Assembly: GCA_003134995.1 (NCBI GenBank) | Contig: PLDC01000017.1 | Span: forward strand, 170,283 to 234,282 | Direction of reading: 5' to 3' | Length of the DNA stretch: 64,000 bases | Origin: Acidobacteriaceae bacterium | Lineage (GTDB): Bacteria; Acidobacteriota; Terriglobia; Terriglobales; Acidobacteriaceae | Shown: piece after piece, positions 16,601 through 24,430 of the stretch | Layout: every line of letters starts with the position of its first letter | Numbering within the stretch: the first letter of the stretch is position 1 | Notes under the pieces: generated by a model | The model's database searches: none | Seen by the model: only the letters and a program-made list of their open reading frames with translations | What the model was told of the DNA's origin: nothing | Position numbers and translations under genes: made by a program

Positions 16601-17621
16601 CACGCATCTCGTCACGGAGTTTTGCGTAGCGCTCGGCCTTGGAGGCCTGACGCTTCAACGAATTCATCTGGCGCGTGACTTCGTCAAAAATATCGTTGAT
16701 GCGCGCAAGATTCAGCTTGGCATCTTCGAGGCGCGCTTCAGCGAGGCGCTTCTTGGTTTTAAACTTTGTGATTCCGGCAGCCTCTTCGAGAATCGCCCGG
16801 CGATCAGTTGGCCGGCTGCTGAGAATCTGGCCGATTCGTCCCTGCTCGATGAGCGCGTAGGTTTCGGGTCCGAGGCCTGTGCCCATGAAAAGTTCCTGAA
16901 TATCGCGCAGGCGGCACAACTTGCCGTTCAGTAAATATTCGCTGTCGCCGGAGCGGAACAAGCGGCGCGTAACTACAATTTCTCCGGTGTGGAATGACTG
17001 CTGGTTGAATTTTCTGCGGCGGATTTTCAGCACGACCTGCGGAGATGCGAGCACGGCGGCCGAATTGATCGGCGTCACAGTAGCCACAAATCCTGAAGGC
17101 ATCGCGAAGACAGGTTCATCATCCGGGAATGCGACCGCGATGGTCGTAATCTTCGACCGCGGAATTTCCACTTCCTCTGTCTTGCCCGGCTGAGCGTCTT
17201 CGACTGCGCGCTCAGTTTCTTCGGCAGCGCGGGCGCGAACCTCAGCTTCGTCCCAATCGGCCGCTGGCCTGCGCAAGGCTTCCGCGCTGACCGGAACTTC
17301 ATCTTGAATGTCGAATTCTGTGGGCGCATCGGCGTCTGGGCAGGGGTATTCCTCCGGATCGATCAGAGTCAGCGATACCTCGGCCATGCCTGTGGGCTTG
17401 CGGTCGCGAGTGCCGGCGAAGATCACATCTTCCATGCGCGATCCGCGCAGCGTTTTGGCCGACTGCTCGCCCAGCACCCACGAAATAGCGTCGGCAATAT
17501 TTGACTTGCCGCAGCCGTTGGGGCCGATGATGGCGGCGATGCCATCCCCGTGGAACTTGAGGTCGGTGCGATCGCAAAATGATTTGAAGCCGAGAATCTG
17601 AAGCCGCTTCAGTTTAAGCAA
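13695..17621 (-). CDS. smc: Chromosome segregation ATPase Smc with head insertion
   Basis: This 1308-residue SMC protein compacts and segregates the chromosome with ScpAB. Walker A is GPNGCGKS (33-40). Coiled coil follows to a hinge (about 560-690; GVLADFLEVEPRFERVVEDF), then a second coiled coil, the ABC signature LLLSGGEKALTALAL and Walker B FCILDEVDAPLD near the C-terminus. About 120 residues, very acidic and low-complexity in part, are inserted in the N-terminal head between the strand EVSLTL (about 81-86) and EIVVTRR (about 214). This makes the protein about 100 residues longer than typical bacterial Smc (about 1190). The start is TTG 17621, with AAGGAG 6 nt upstream. The neighbouring minus-strand genes are separate transcription units. 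Confidence 0.96.
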   Translation of the reverse strand: MLKLKRLQILGFKSFCDRTDLKFHGDGIAAIIGPNGCGKSNIADAISWVLGEQSAKTLRGSRMEDVIFAGTRDRKPTGMAEVSLTLIDPEEYPCPDADAPTEFDIQDEVPVSAEALRRPAADWDEAEVRARAAEETERAVEDAQPGKTEEVEIPRSKITTIAVAFPDDEPVFAMPSGFVATVTPINSAAVLASPQVVLKIRRRKFNQQSFHTGEIVVTRRLFRSGDSEYLLNGKLCRLRDIQELFMGTGLGPETYALIEQGRIGQILSSRPTDRRAILEEAAGITKFKTKKRLAEARLEDAKLNLARINDIFDEVTRQMNSLKRQASKAERYAKLRDEMRAQLRIVLASKFAAIKQENTQLEIQLSALAEDMQQRTEAVQLLESEHGEGTERGYAIEAELRENRERLSQIDLEIDRARARRNHNDERCAELVARSASAEAELAQARQRLTSLEAERDSNRKVLESAAADLALAQAELASSQQEAAAASAALADLEHQQEESRVAIFDTVSSVSRLRNQLAQAEERRAGADRDAQRLHAEIANGSLQVEAFGGQRGQLALEFETVTQRVAGITEEISQLRRAIEAKRLEETRSKGHLDLLRAEFATALGKKGSLEAVIAEHGYSTESVRRLFQSGVMQGGFAPVGVLADFLEVEPRFERVVEDFLRDELNYIVVKSWDAADEGLRLLRSDVDGRATFLVHPEDSQAKFSFILDEAAHCAPPTASIVPLKNTIRVLDGFGKSLEVILPKLRDGYIVPGSDTARGLALENPDAFFLSQSGECFHNVTVTGGKQRAEGPLSMKRELREVLRQLEELERALREEEMRALTLGREIKDFASLLERLEGEKRQAEHQSMTSGHMLQQLDSEMARVTERMNISQAELRRLAAERSEQESIIAVRQEEIAVLEETRAQLEQQISAAQESLGVVRQRREDAAQASSQRVASVAALQERHRSATGVLARIESLFSEMSERLHTLTSQIEAAAAEKLQRETENLQLEQQVEDFAAERNAGQAREGLLQFEKDQLRARLSEIDELLRSARQLLDQARDRRGELQAALAKLQADAMYMADTCLNELNIERDALLADTTLVLVTGDELAACDQSYREMRAKLEAMGPVNMMALEEYRETAERHTFLDTQRKDLISSIENTTATIREIDEVSRLKFQEAFAKINENFQTTFKKLFGGGHAFMKLTDEENSAESGIDVVASPPGKRLQSVLLLSGGEKALTALALLVGIFQYTPSPFCILDEVDAPLDEANIGRFTELVKEMSIKTQFVLITHSKKTMSIAPVLYGVTMQEPGVSKLVSVRFGAA

Positions 17622-17979
17622 CGTGAACTCCTTGGGAAAAGCAGTTGCCAGTTGTCAGTGGCCAGCTGCCGGTTCTGCTGTCGGCTGACCTCTTTACTAA
17701 GTCGATACCCCTTGCGGTCGAAGCGGATTCGCTCAGACCAATTCTGTCCGCGGCTGAATAGGACAGGCACAAATTAAAGCTACTGTAACGGTGAAATCGG
17801 GGCGGGGTCAAGCAATATAACGCTATATATTGTATGGCCTTGCGACCGACTGCGTTAAGTTGCACACACATTGCAGCAAATTGACGATTTACAGGCGAGG
17901 GAAAGACGAGGTGGGAGAAACGCGAGAGCAGGATTATGGTATCGCGGCGCGGTGGCGAAAACAATGGGAAGTGCGTAAT
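17622..17979. other. Intergenic region between hicA and smc
   Basis: This is 358 bp without a credible gene. It holds a 7-bp inverted repeat, CAATATA/TATATTG (17813-17832), in an AT-rich spot, and the smc ribosome site at its left end. No terminator with a U-tract was found after hicA. Confidence 0.5.
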
Positions 17980-18204
17980 TCAGAGGTTCTTCAGAAGGTC
18001 CTCTACGGACAGGTCGACATCGCGGAGGATGGAACGCAGAAGGCCGGGGCCGAGTGTTTCACGAGAGTGCACGGGAACAGTAGTCACCCTGCCATCTGGA
18101 TGTCTCAGAAAAACGTGGCTGCCGCGGGTTCGAATAATCTGGAACCCGATTCTTCCGAGGGCGCGCACGGCTTCCTTCCCAGTAAGCCGCGGGAGGCGCG
18201 TCAT
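17980..18204 (-). CDS. hicA: HicA-family mRNA interferase toxin
   Basis: This 74-residue toxin of a type II toxin-antitoxin pair folds as a dsRBD-like domain and cleaves mRNA when free. The family pattern is visible: TGKEAVRALGRIGFQIIRTRGSHVFLRH, with the catalytic His at position 30 in GSH, then VPVHSRETLGPGLLRSILRDVDLS. ATG 18204 overlaps the antitoxin stop codon in ATGA (18201-18204), so translation is probably coupled. The longer frame to 18270 lies inside hicB and is not used. Confidence 0.92.
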   Translation of the reverse strand: MTRLPRLTGKEAVRALGRIGFQIIRTRGSHVFLRHPDGRVTTVPVHSRETLGPGLLRSILRDVDLSVEDLLKNL

Positions 18205-18416
18205 ACAGAAATCTGCTGGATGCCGACAAGTTCCAGCGAGCTTGCCTTTTGGCCGGCATCCTCCAGACACAACTCGACTACCTCGTGCACGCGCTTCATA
18301 AGCGTATCCAGATTCTTAGCCTGTGTATGGCATCCCCGCAGCGCTGGCACGGTAGCGACATAGTAGCCTTGCTCGTCCCGTTCGATGAGCACTGTGAACG
18401 TGCGTGTATGTTTCAC
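18201..18416 (-). CDS. hicB: HicB-family antitoxin
   Basis: The 71-residue antitoxin has the partial RNase H-like HicB fold: FTVLIERDEQGYYVATVPALRGCHTQAKNLDTLMKRVHEVVELCLE. No DNA-binding domain follows, so this is the short form. Autoregulation, if any, would need HicA or another protein. It is transcribed first and overlaps hicA by 4 nt. Antitoxin-first order is seen in part of the family, while E. coli has hicA first. Confidence 0.92.
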   Translation of the reverse strand: MKHTRTFTVLIERDEQGYYVATVPALRGCHTQAKNLDTLMKRVHEVVELCLEDAGQKASSLELVGIQQISV

Positions 18417-18489
18417 ATGCCGATTCTATCATTCGAGAAACAGTTCGACAGATAGACCGGATGGAGCGGGTGAATCACTCGTCATGGAA

Positions 18490-20367
18490 TCACTTTCTCT
18501 CCCCGATGTACCAGGGCGCGTTCACCGTAAAAATTCGTTCGTTGCCGCGAGCGAGAAGTGCCCACTCCAGAAGCCGGCCACGCTGATTGTGCAGGAAATA
18601 TTCATACCATCGGTCTTCCACAAGCTCCGGGATGATCACAACAATGCTGCGAGCGGGATTCTTCTTTGAAAGATCGAGAACGAATTGCACGATGGGAACG
18701 ATGACAAAGCGGTAGGGTGAAGGCAGCACGCGAAGCAGAGGCGGTTCCTTGCCTGCATCGCGGAACGGCTTTTCGACATAGTGTTCCCAATCGTCTTGCA
18801 GCAACTCGGAGTGCTCGCTGGGATCGACGTGCAGGGCAATCACTTCGGGTGAAAGCCGCGCGGCAAATTCGATGCCCTGGCGAGTGATGTTGCTCCAACG
18901 GTCGATCACAATCACGGCAATCGGAGGTTTGTTGAGTCCTGCCGCATCGACGGGAAGCTTGCAGCTGGTGAGCACTTTCACCGAATGGTAGTGGCGACGG
19001 ACGATGGCAAAGAAAAAAATGGTTAAAGGAATGAACAACAGCGTGATCCATGCGCCTTCGACGAATTTCGCCGCCAGTACGACGCAGGTTGTGACGCCGG
19101 TGACCAAAGCGCCGAGTCCATTAACGAACGCGCTCTTCAGCCAGTTCGGGCCGCGATGCTTCCTCCAGTGCATGACCATTCCGGCTTGGGAAAGCGTGAA
19201 GGCCAGAAACGCGCCAACGGCGTAGAGCGGGATCAACCGGTCGGTGACACCACCGAAAAGTATGAGAACGCCGCCACACAGCAGCGCCAGCACGACGATG
19301 CCATAGGTGTAGACCAGTCGGCGTCCGCGATAGCCGAAGACGTGCGGCAAATAATTATTCAGCGCAATCGCGCGACAAAGACGAGGAAAATCGGCGAAGG
19401 CGGTGTTCGCGGAGAGAGAGAGAACGACAAGAATCGAGCCGATGGTCAGGTAATAAAAAAAACTTTTGCCGAAGACCGAGGCCGTGAGCATGGATAGCAC
19501 GCTCTGGTAGCCGGGTTGGCCGGGATCGGTCGCGGCAATTCCGTAAACCCTGACGAGATAGGAGACTCCCGCCAGCAGTACGGCCAGCAGAAAAATAATT
19601 ATCGTGAGAGTGCGCTGGGCATTCTTCACGGTCGGATCCTTGAATGCCTTCACGCCGTTGCTGACCGCTTCAACGCCAGTGAGCGCGGTGCAGCCGCTGG
19701 CGAAAACCTTGAGCAGCAGCCAGTAACTGACGGCTTCCGTGATCGGCGGAGCCGCCGGAAGCGGAACTACCGGCGTAGGATGGCCTCCACTGAGAAGAAC
19801 ACGCACAATGCCCGCCACAATGGTGATCACCAGCGTGCCGACAAATAGATAAGTAGGAATGGCGAAAGCACTCCCGGCCTCCCGTACGCCGCGAAGATTG
19901 AGAATCGTGATGATAATCAGAATGCCGACGCAGAGAGAAACAGTGTGCGGCAACAAGGATGGGACGGCGGAGATCAAGGCGCCCACCCCCGCAGAGATGC
20001 CCACTGCAGCCGTGAGAATGTAATCGGCCAGAAGCGCGGCTGCGGCGAGCAGGCTGGCAGGCGCTCCAAGATTGAACCGCGCCACCGTGTAAGAGCCGCC
20101 GCCGGAGGGATAGGCGGCGATGGTCTGGCGATAGGAAAAGAAAACGATGATCAGCAGCGTGATAATCGCGGCGCTGATGGGCACGATGTAGCGAACGCCG
20201 AGAAGTCCGAGCGGGATCAGCAGGCTGAGCGCCGCTTCCGGGCCATACGCAGCCGAGCTAAGTGCGTCCAGACCAAAGATGGGAACGCCCTGCGCCGGGC
20301 CGATTTGCTCGGCGCGTTCGTCGCTGGTCCGGATGGGCTTGCCGACAACGAGATCGAGTAAGTTCAT
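18490..20367 (-). CDS. APC-superfamily permease, KimA-like potassium transporter
   Basis: This 625-residue membrane protein has about 12 helices in its first 460 residues and a cytosolic C-terminal domain of about 160 residues. The N-terminal part (IFGLDALSSAAYGPEAAL, FSYRQTIAAYPSGGGSYTVA, LADYILTAAVGISAG, ILNLRGVREAGSAFAIPTYLF) closely follows Bacillus KimA/YdaO, a proton-coupled K+ importer inhibited by c-di-AMP. Homologues are usually annotated as amino acid permeases. K+ uptake is therefore the better guess, though ligand residues cannot be checked here. I see no ydaO-type c-di-AMP riboswitch upstream. The dipeptidase gene ends 47 bp before it on the same strand. Confidence 0.8.
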   Translation of the reverse strand: MNLLDLVVGKPIRTSDERAEQIGPAQGVPIFGLDALSSAAYGPEAALSLLIPLGLLGVRYIVPISAAIITLLIIVFFSYRQTIAAYPSGGGSYTVARFNLGAPASLLAAAALLADYILTAAVGISAGVGALISAVPSLLPHTVSLCVGILIIITILNLRGVREAGSAFAIPTYLFVGTLVITIVAGIVRVLLSGGHPTPVVPLPAAPPITEAVSYWLLLKVFASGCTALTGVEAVSNGVKAFKDPTVKNAQRTLTIIIFLLAVLLAGVSYLVRVYGIAATDPGQPGYQSVLSMLTASVFGKSFFYYLTIGSILVVLSLSANTAFADFPRLCRAIALNNYLPHVFGYRGRRLVYTYGIVVLALLCGGVLILFGGVTDRLIPLYAVGAFLAFTLSQAGMVMHWRKHRGPNWLKSAFVNGLGALVTGVTTCVVLAAKFVEGAWITLLFIPLTIFFFAIVRRHYHSVKVLTSCKLPVDAAGLNKPPIAVIVIDRWSNITRQGIEFAARLSPEVIALHVDPSEHSELLQDDWEHYVEKPFRDAGKEPPLLRVLPSPYRFVIVPIVQFVLDLSKKNPARSIVVIIPELVEDRWYEYFLHNQRGRLLEWALLARGNERIFTVNAPWYIGERK

Positions 20368-20414
20368 TGGCGATAGTGACCAGGTGGGGCGCTGTCGCCA
20401 CGTTTTGCCCGATC

Positions 20415-21791
20415 CTATTTTCCTCCCAGCTTCTCGAAGAATAAACAGATGGTTTCGATGCCATGGTGGAAGTTAGGGATGTGAAACTTTTCGTTGGGAG
20501 CGTGCAGATTATCGTCGGGGAGCCCGAAGCCCATCATCACGCTTGGGATTTTTAACTCGCGGTAGAAATCGTTGACGATCGGAATCGATCCTCCGCTGCG
20601 GATGAAGACAGTTTCTTTCTTAAATGTATCGTGCAGAGCTTCGGTCGCGGCTTTGATGTAAGGATTATCGGTGCCAACTACGCAAGCCGGGCCCTTGCTG
20701 TGCACTTTGATTTTCGTTTCGATGCCTTTGGGCGTTAGCTTCTTCACGAAGGCGGTGTAGCGCTTCAAGATGTCGTCGGGATCTTGATTAGGTACGAGTC
20801 GCATAGAAACTTTGGCTGTGGCTTTCGCTGGAATTACAGTCTTCGCGCCGGCTGCCGTGAATCCTCCGGGCATGCCGTGAACTTCAAGCGTCGGCCGCGC
20901 CCAAGTGCGATACAGAACTGAGAAGCCGGGCTCGCCCGTGAGCGCTTTCGAGCCGACTTCGGTTTTGCGATAGTGTTCTTCGTTGAAAGGCAGGCGCTTC
21001 CAGGCTTTGAGTTCGTCTTTGCTAGGCGCTTTCACGTTCTTGTAGAAGCCTGGGATGAGGATGTGGCCTTTCGCATCCTTCAGCTTGCTGATAATTTCGA
21101 TGAGAGCGAAGAACGGATTGGGCGCTGCGCCGCCGTAGACGCCGGAGTGCAGGTCGATCATCGCGCCGACGGCTTCGATCTCGGTGTAGATCAGTCCGCG
21201 CAGTCCGACACACAAAGTAGGAAGGTTGGGAGCGAAGAGTTCGGTATCGCAGACCAGAGCGAAATCAGCCTTCAGCTTGGCTTTTTGCTTCTTTACATAT
21301 TCCGTGATCGATTCGCCGCCAACTTCTTCTTCGCCTTCAAAAATCACTTTGACGTTGATGGGCAGCTTGCCGTTTCCGGATTTCATCAGCGATTCAAGCG
21401 CTTTCACTTCCATCCAGAGCTGGCCTTTGTCGTCGACGGCGCCGCGCGCGTAGATGTTGTTGTTGCGCTCAGTCGGCTCGAACGGCGGAGTCTTCCATTC
21501 GTCGAGAGGGTCTGGCGGTTGCACGTCGTAGTGCGCGTAGCAGAGCACAGTCGGCTTGCCGGGGGCATGCAGCCAGTCCGCATAGAGAAGCGGATGATTT
21601 TTCGTGGGGATGACTTCAATATTCTCCATGCCAATGCGGCGCAGGTCTTCGGCTACGAAATGCGCGGCTTTCTGGACGTCCGGTTTGTGCTCTTCGAGCG
21701 TGCTGACGCTGGGAATGCGAAGGAGATCTTTGAGTTCACTTAGGAAACGCGCCTGATTATTGCGGGCGAAATCGACTGACGGAGAAGCCAT
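20415..21791 (-). CDS. M20 family dipeptidase
   Basis: This 458-residue zinc metallopeptidase of the ArgE/DapE/carnosinase group has the first metal motif CYAHYDVQP (His and Asp), the catalytic Glu pair in FEGEEEVGGES, CDTELF for the second zinc site, and a late His near NEKFHIPNFHHG. The dimerisation lid domain occupies about residues 195-330. The whole sequence is typical of cytosolic M20 dipeptidases. It starts at ATG 21791 with AAGGA upstream. No signal peptide is visible, so it probably serves peptide turnover in the cytoplasm. Confidence 0.92.
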   Translation of the reverse strand: MASPSVDFARNNQARFLSELKDLLRIPSVSTLEEHKPDVQKAAHFVAEDLRRIGMENIEVIPTKNHPLLYADWLHAPGKPTVLCYAHYDVQPPDPLDEWKTPPFEPTERNNNIYARGAVDDKGQLWMEVKALESLMKSGNGKLPINVKVIFEGEEEVGGESITEYVKKQKAKLKADFALVCDTELFAPNLPTLCVGLRGLIYTEIEAVGAMIDLHSGVYGGAAPNPFFALIEIISKLKDAKGHILIPGFYKNVKAPSKDELKAWKRLPFNEEHYRKTEVGSKALTGEPGFSVLYRTWARPTLEVHGMPGGFTAAGAKTVIPAKATAKVSMRLVPNQDPDDILKRYTAFVKKLTPKGIETKIKVHSKGPACVVGTDNPYIKAATEALHDTFKKETVFIRSGGSIPIVNDFYRELKIPSVMMGFGLPDDNLHAPNEKFHIPNFHHGIETICLFFEKLGGK

Positions 21792-21862
21792 GGAGTAATC
21801 CTTTCTATGCGAAAACGCTCCAGTATACCCGAAGGAATGTAAGGGCTGTGCGAGGCGTCCGC

Positions 21863-22924
21863 CTAGCTTGAAAACCGCGTCGCCGAAAACAAGGCAAGAT
21901 CGTGCTCAGGATTTTTTCCCTCGATCACAGCCGTCATGACTTGGGCCGTGATTGGTGCAAGCAGAATGCCGTCGCGAAAATGCCCAGTGGCAACGTAATA
22001 GCCGGGGGTGCTGGTTGCGCCGAGAATCGGCAACCCGTCGGGAGTTCCAGGCCGCAGGCCGGCCCAGTCTTCCAGAATCTTCGCATTGCGCAGCTCCGGA
22101 ACCATGGCGATCGCGGCCGCGCGCAAGCGCTGAATTGCCGCGACGTCCGTGCGCTTGTCGAATCCCACCTCCTCAACTGTGGTGCCAACGATAATTCGTC
22201 CATCGCTGCGCGGGATCGCGTAAACCTCAGGCGCACGGATTACGTGCTTCAACCTACGAGAAGCCGACACGAGACACAGCATTTGCCCTTTGACCGGACG
22301 GGTGGGGAAGGCGTGGGGCGCAATTTGTCCGGACCACGCACCGGCGCAATTGACGACCTTCGGCGCAAGGAATGAAGTCTTCTGCGTAGTAACTCCGGTC
22401 ACGTGGCCATCGGAGAGATTCACCGCTATAACTTCTTCCCCCGAGGAAACGTCGACCCCCAAGCGTCTCGCCGCTTTCAGCGCGGCTGGAGCGAGAGCGC
22501 GCGGGTCGACGCTGCGCTCTTTCAAGTAAAACGCTGGTCGATTAACATCGGCAAGCGCGGGTTCAAACTCCGCCAGAGGCGCTGGAATCCGGGCCTCAGA
22601 TTCGAAAGCAGGATGGGAAACGTGTGCGGCGGAAGAAAATAAAATTGTCCCTTGATCGCGTAGATCGATCTTCATCCCGGATTCTATTTCCAGTTCACGC
22701 ACGAACTCCGGATACATGCTTGCGCTGGCGCTGGCCAGCGACTGCAAAGCGGTAGGTGTTTCGAACGGGCAATCCACCAGCATGCCGCCCGCAGCCGAGG
22801 AAGCCTCCCGCCCCGGTTCGCCGCGTTCCACGACGAGTACGCTTGCGCCTCTCTTGCGCAGTGCCATCGAGAGCGAGAGGCCAATGATGCCGCCGCCGAT
22901 GATGATTACATCCCAACTCTTCAT
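21863..22924 (-). CDS. ThiO-like FAD-dependent amine oxidase (glycine oxidase family)
   Basis: This 353-residue DAO-fold flavoprotein has the Rossmann motif VIIIGGGIIGLSLSMAL followed by the acidic ribose-binding position in VVERGEPG, then EASSAAGGML. NCAGAWSG and the C-terminal WAGLRPGTPDGLPILG and GHFRDGILLAP are shared with ThiO glycine oxidase. ThiO converts glycine to iminoglycine for thiazole synthesis, but no thiamine gene is next to it, so a broader amine or D-amino acid oxidase role is possible. No signal peptide is seen; the protein should be cytosolic. Confidence 0.85.
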   Translation of the reverse strand: MKSWDVIIIGGGIIGLSLSMALRKRGASVLVVERGEPGREASSAAGGMLVDCPFETPTALQSLASASASMYPEFVRELEIESGMKIDLRDQGTILFSSAAHVSHPAFESEARIPAPLAEFEPALADVNRPAFYLKERSVDPRALAPAALKAARRLGVDVSSGEEVIAVNLSDGHVTGVTTQKTSFLAPKVVNCAGAWSGQIAPHAFPTRPVKGQMLCLVSASRRLKHVIRAPEVYAIPRSDGRIIVGTTVEEVGFDKRTDVAAIQRLRAAAIAMVPELRNAKILEDWAGLRPGTPDGLPILGATSTPGYYVATGHFRDGILLAPITAQVMTAVIEGKNPEHDLALFSATRFSS

Positions 22925-23054
22925 TCGAGCATTGTAGAAGAAGGCGCGTCGGGCATCCCTAAAGCAACCTTAAAGCTCTAATTTGACACTGGCGCTCTTG
23001 TGCTAAACAATCAAAGGGACCCCATAGCCAAGGCGGTCTACCCTGGGAGGAAAT

Positions 23055-23879
23055 ATGGCGGAAGATGGCGAACTGATACACAGTGAGCAGCAGTCGTCTG
23101 CAGGGAAGTGGATTCTGGTTGTTCTCGCGATTGTGTTTGTCGCGGCGTCCGTCTATGGGTACGTAACCACGCAGCAGCATGTCGACAAACTGACCAAGGA
23201 CTTGAGCGAGAGCCAGTCGCAGGTCGGAGAGCTGCAAAAGCGCATGCGCTCCGCCGAAGCCCAGGAAGAGACCTTGGGCCAGAAGCTTGGCATGACCAAG
23301 AAAGAATTAGCCCAGCGAGCCAGCGAACTGCAGGCGCAACAGAAGGCCGCCGAATCACGCCTGCAAGACGAAGCCAACAAAGAGAAGGAACAGATTGGCC
23401 AAGTGAGCGGGGAAGTCGCGGGCGTTAAGAGTGACGTCGGCGGCGTGAAGACCGACGTTGCCTCCACCAAGGCTGATCTTGAAACCACCAAGGCGAGTCT
23501 GCAGTCCACGATTGGAGATTTGGGCAAGCAGAGCGGATTGATCGCCAACACGCGCGGCGATTTGGATGTGCTGAAACATAAAGGCGACCGCAACTACTAC
23601 GAATTCACTTTGCTCCGTGGTGCGAAGCCGCAGCCTGTCGCGACAGTGAGCCTCCAACTCAAAAAGACTGATCCCAAGCGCGGCAAGTACTCCTTGAACG
23701 TGACTGCCGACGACAGGACCATCGAGAAACAGGATCGCAATGTTTCCGAGCCGATTCAGTTTTATTCCGGACGCGATCACTTGCTGTTTGAACTTGTTGT
23801 GTGGAATGTCGACAAGAAAAAGGCGACAGGATATTTGAGCACGCCCAAGGGCGCGCCCGTTCCGGTGACGGCCAATTGA
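23055..23879 (+). CDS. Membrane-anchored coiled-coil hypothetical protein
   Basis: The 274-residue product has a short N-terminus, one transmembrane helix (about 17-38) and a long coiled coil (about 45-170) rich in K/E/Q/S heptads, with repeats of the type VGGVKTDVASTKADLETTK. A beta-rich C-terminal domain follows (about 185-274; YYEFTLLRGAKPQPVATVSLQLKKTDPKRGKYSL). ATG 23055 is preceded by GGAGGAAAT. The domain is not one I can name. The orientation suggests that the coiled coil and beta domain lie outside the cytoplasm. The DUF421 gene follows with overlapping codons. Confidence 0.75.
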   Translation: MAEDGELIHSEQQSSAGKWILVVLAIVFVAASVYGYVTTQQHVDKLTKDLSESQSQVGELQKRMRSAEAQEETLGQKLGMTKKELAQRASELQAQQKAAESRLQDEANKEKEQIGQVSGEVAGVKSDVGGVKTDVASTKADLETTKASLQSTIGDLGKQSGLIANTRGDLDVLKHKGDRNYYEFTLLRGAKPQPVATVSLQLKKTDPKRGKYSLNVTADDRTIEKQDRNVSEPIQFYSGRDHLLFELVVWNVDKKKATGYLSTPKGAPVPVTAN

Positions 23880-24055
23880 ACGGAGTGCTTTTCCCGGCGG
23901 GGGTCCACGTCGCACTGCAGATCGTACTGCGCACCGGCGCGATTTATCTGGTTGTGCTGATCGGGGTACGTCTGAGCGGCAAGCGCGAAGTCGGTCAGAT
24001 GACGCCCTTCGACCTCACGCTTCTCTTGCTGCTTTCCAATTACAGAATGCGATGA
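23876..24055 (+). CDS. DUF421 (YetF-like) protein, N-terminal part of a split gene
   Basis: The frame encodes the membrane part of a YetF/DUF421 protein: VALQIVLRTGAIYLVVLIGVRLSGKREVGQMTPFDLTLLLLLSN. It then breaks. The family continues with A-V-Q-N-A-M-x-G-P-D, whereas here the reading frame runs YRMR-stop. Aligning the DNA to that pattern needs about 4 bp restored after the SN codons (about 24035). The stop TGA overlaps the ATG of the next frame as ATGA. The start is uncertain: TTG 23876 overlaps the previous stop, and GTG 23885 is the alternative. This half would keep the first two to three helices only. Confidence 0.7.
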   Translation: MNGVLFPAGVHVALQIVLRTGAIYLVVLIGVRLSGKREVGQMTPFDLTLLLLLSNYRMR

Positions 24056-24408
24056 CCGGCCCTGATACATCGCTGATCGGCGGCATCGTTGCGGCAACCA
24101 CGTTGTTGTTGATGAACTACTTAGTCGGCACGTTCGCAGGCAAGAATCGCGGCTTCCGGCGCGTGGTGGAGGGCGAGCCCAGCCTTCTGATTCACGACGG
24201 AAAGCCCATTGAATCGCACATGGAGCGCGAGCACGTGAGCATGGATGAACTCAATCGCGCCGTGCGCGAGCACGGCATTGCGAACTGTTGCGACGTAGCT
24301 CTGGCCGTTCTGGAAGTGGATGGCTCGATCAGTTGCTTGAAATACGACGAGATCAAGCCCGATGCCAACACCCATCTCGTGCGGCGAAGATTCATTCAAA
24401 AAAAATAA
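24052..24408 (+). CDS. DUF421 (YetF-like) protein, C-terminal part of a split gene
   Basis: This 118-residue frame begins at the family's internal Met (M-T-G-P-D-T-S-L-I-G-G). It contains one transmembrane helix (about 8-27) and the cytosolic beta domain with GEPSLLIHDGK and the SMDELNRAVREHG helix typical of YetF-like proteins. It is separated from the N-terminal half only by a small deletion. The ATGA overlap at 24052-24055 could let ribosomes restart, giving two polypeptides instead of one. Whether the pair works, or is a young pseudogene or an assembly error, cannot be decided here. Confidence 0.75.
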   Translation: MTGPDTSLIGGIVAATTLLLMNYLVGTFAGKNRGFRRVVEGEPSLLIHDGKPIESHMEREHVSMDELNRAVREHGIANCCDVALAVLEVDGSISCLKYDEIKPDANTHLVRRRFIQKK

Positions 24409-24430
24409 TTCTGGAGTCCGATTGCAAGCG

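Noticed and set aside
14238-16934. Several plus-strand frames of 100-185 codons within smc
   Set aside because: They are shadows of the coiled-coil coding strand; long coiled-coil genes with biased codons often give open antisense frames.
17830-18363. 177-codon plus-strand frame across hicBA
   Set aside because: The minus strand carries both conserved HicA and HicB patterns with ATGA coupling; the plus frame is a shadow.
22983-23009. TTGACA with a downstream TAAACA before the coiled-coil gene
   Set aside because: The spacing is 15 bp and the -10 match is poor; evidence is too weak for a promoter call.
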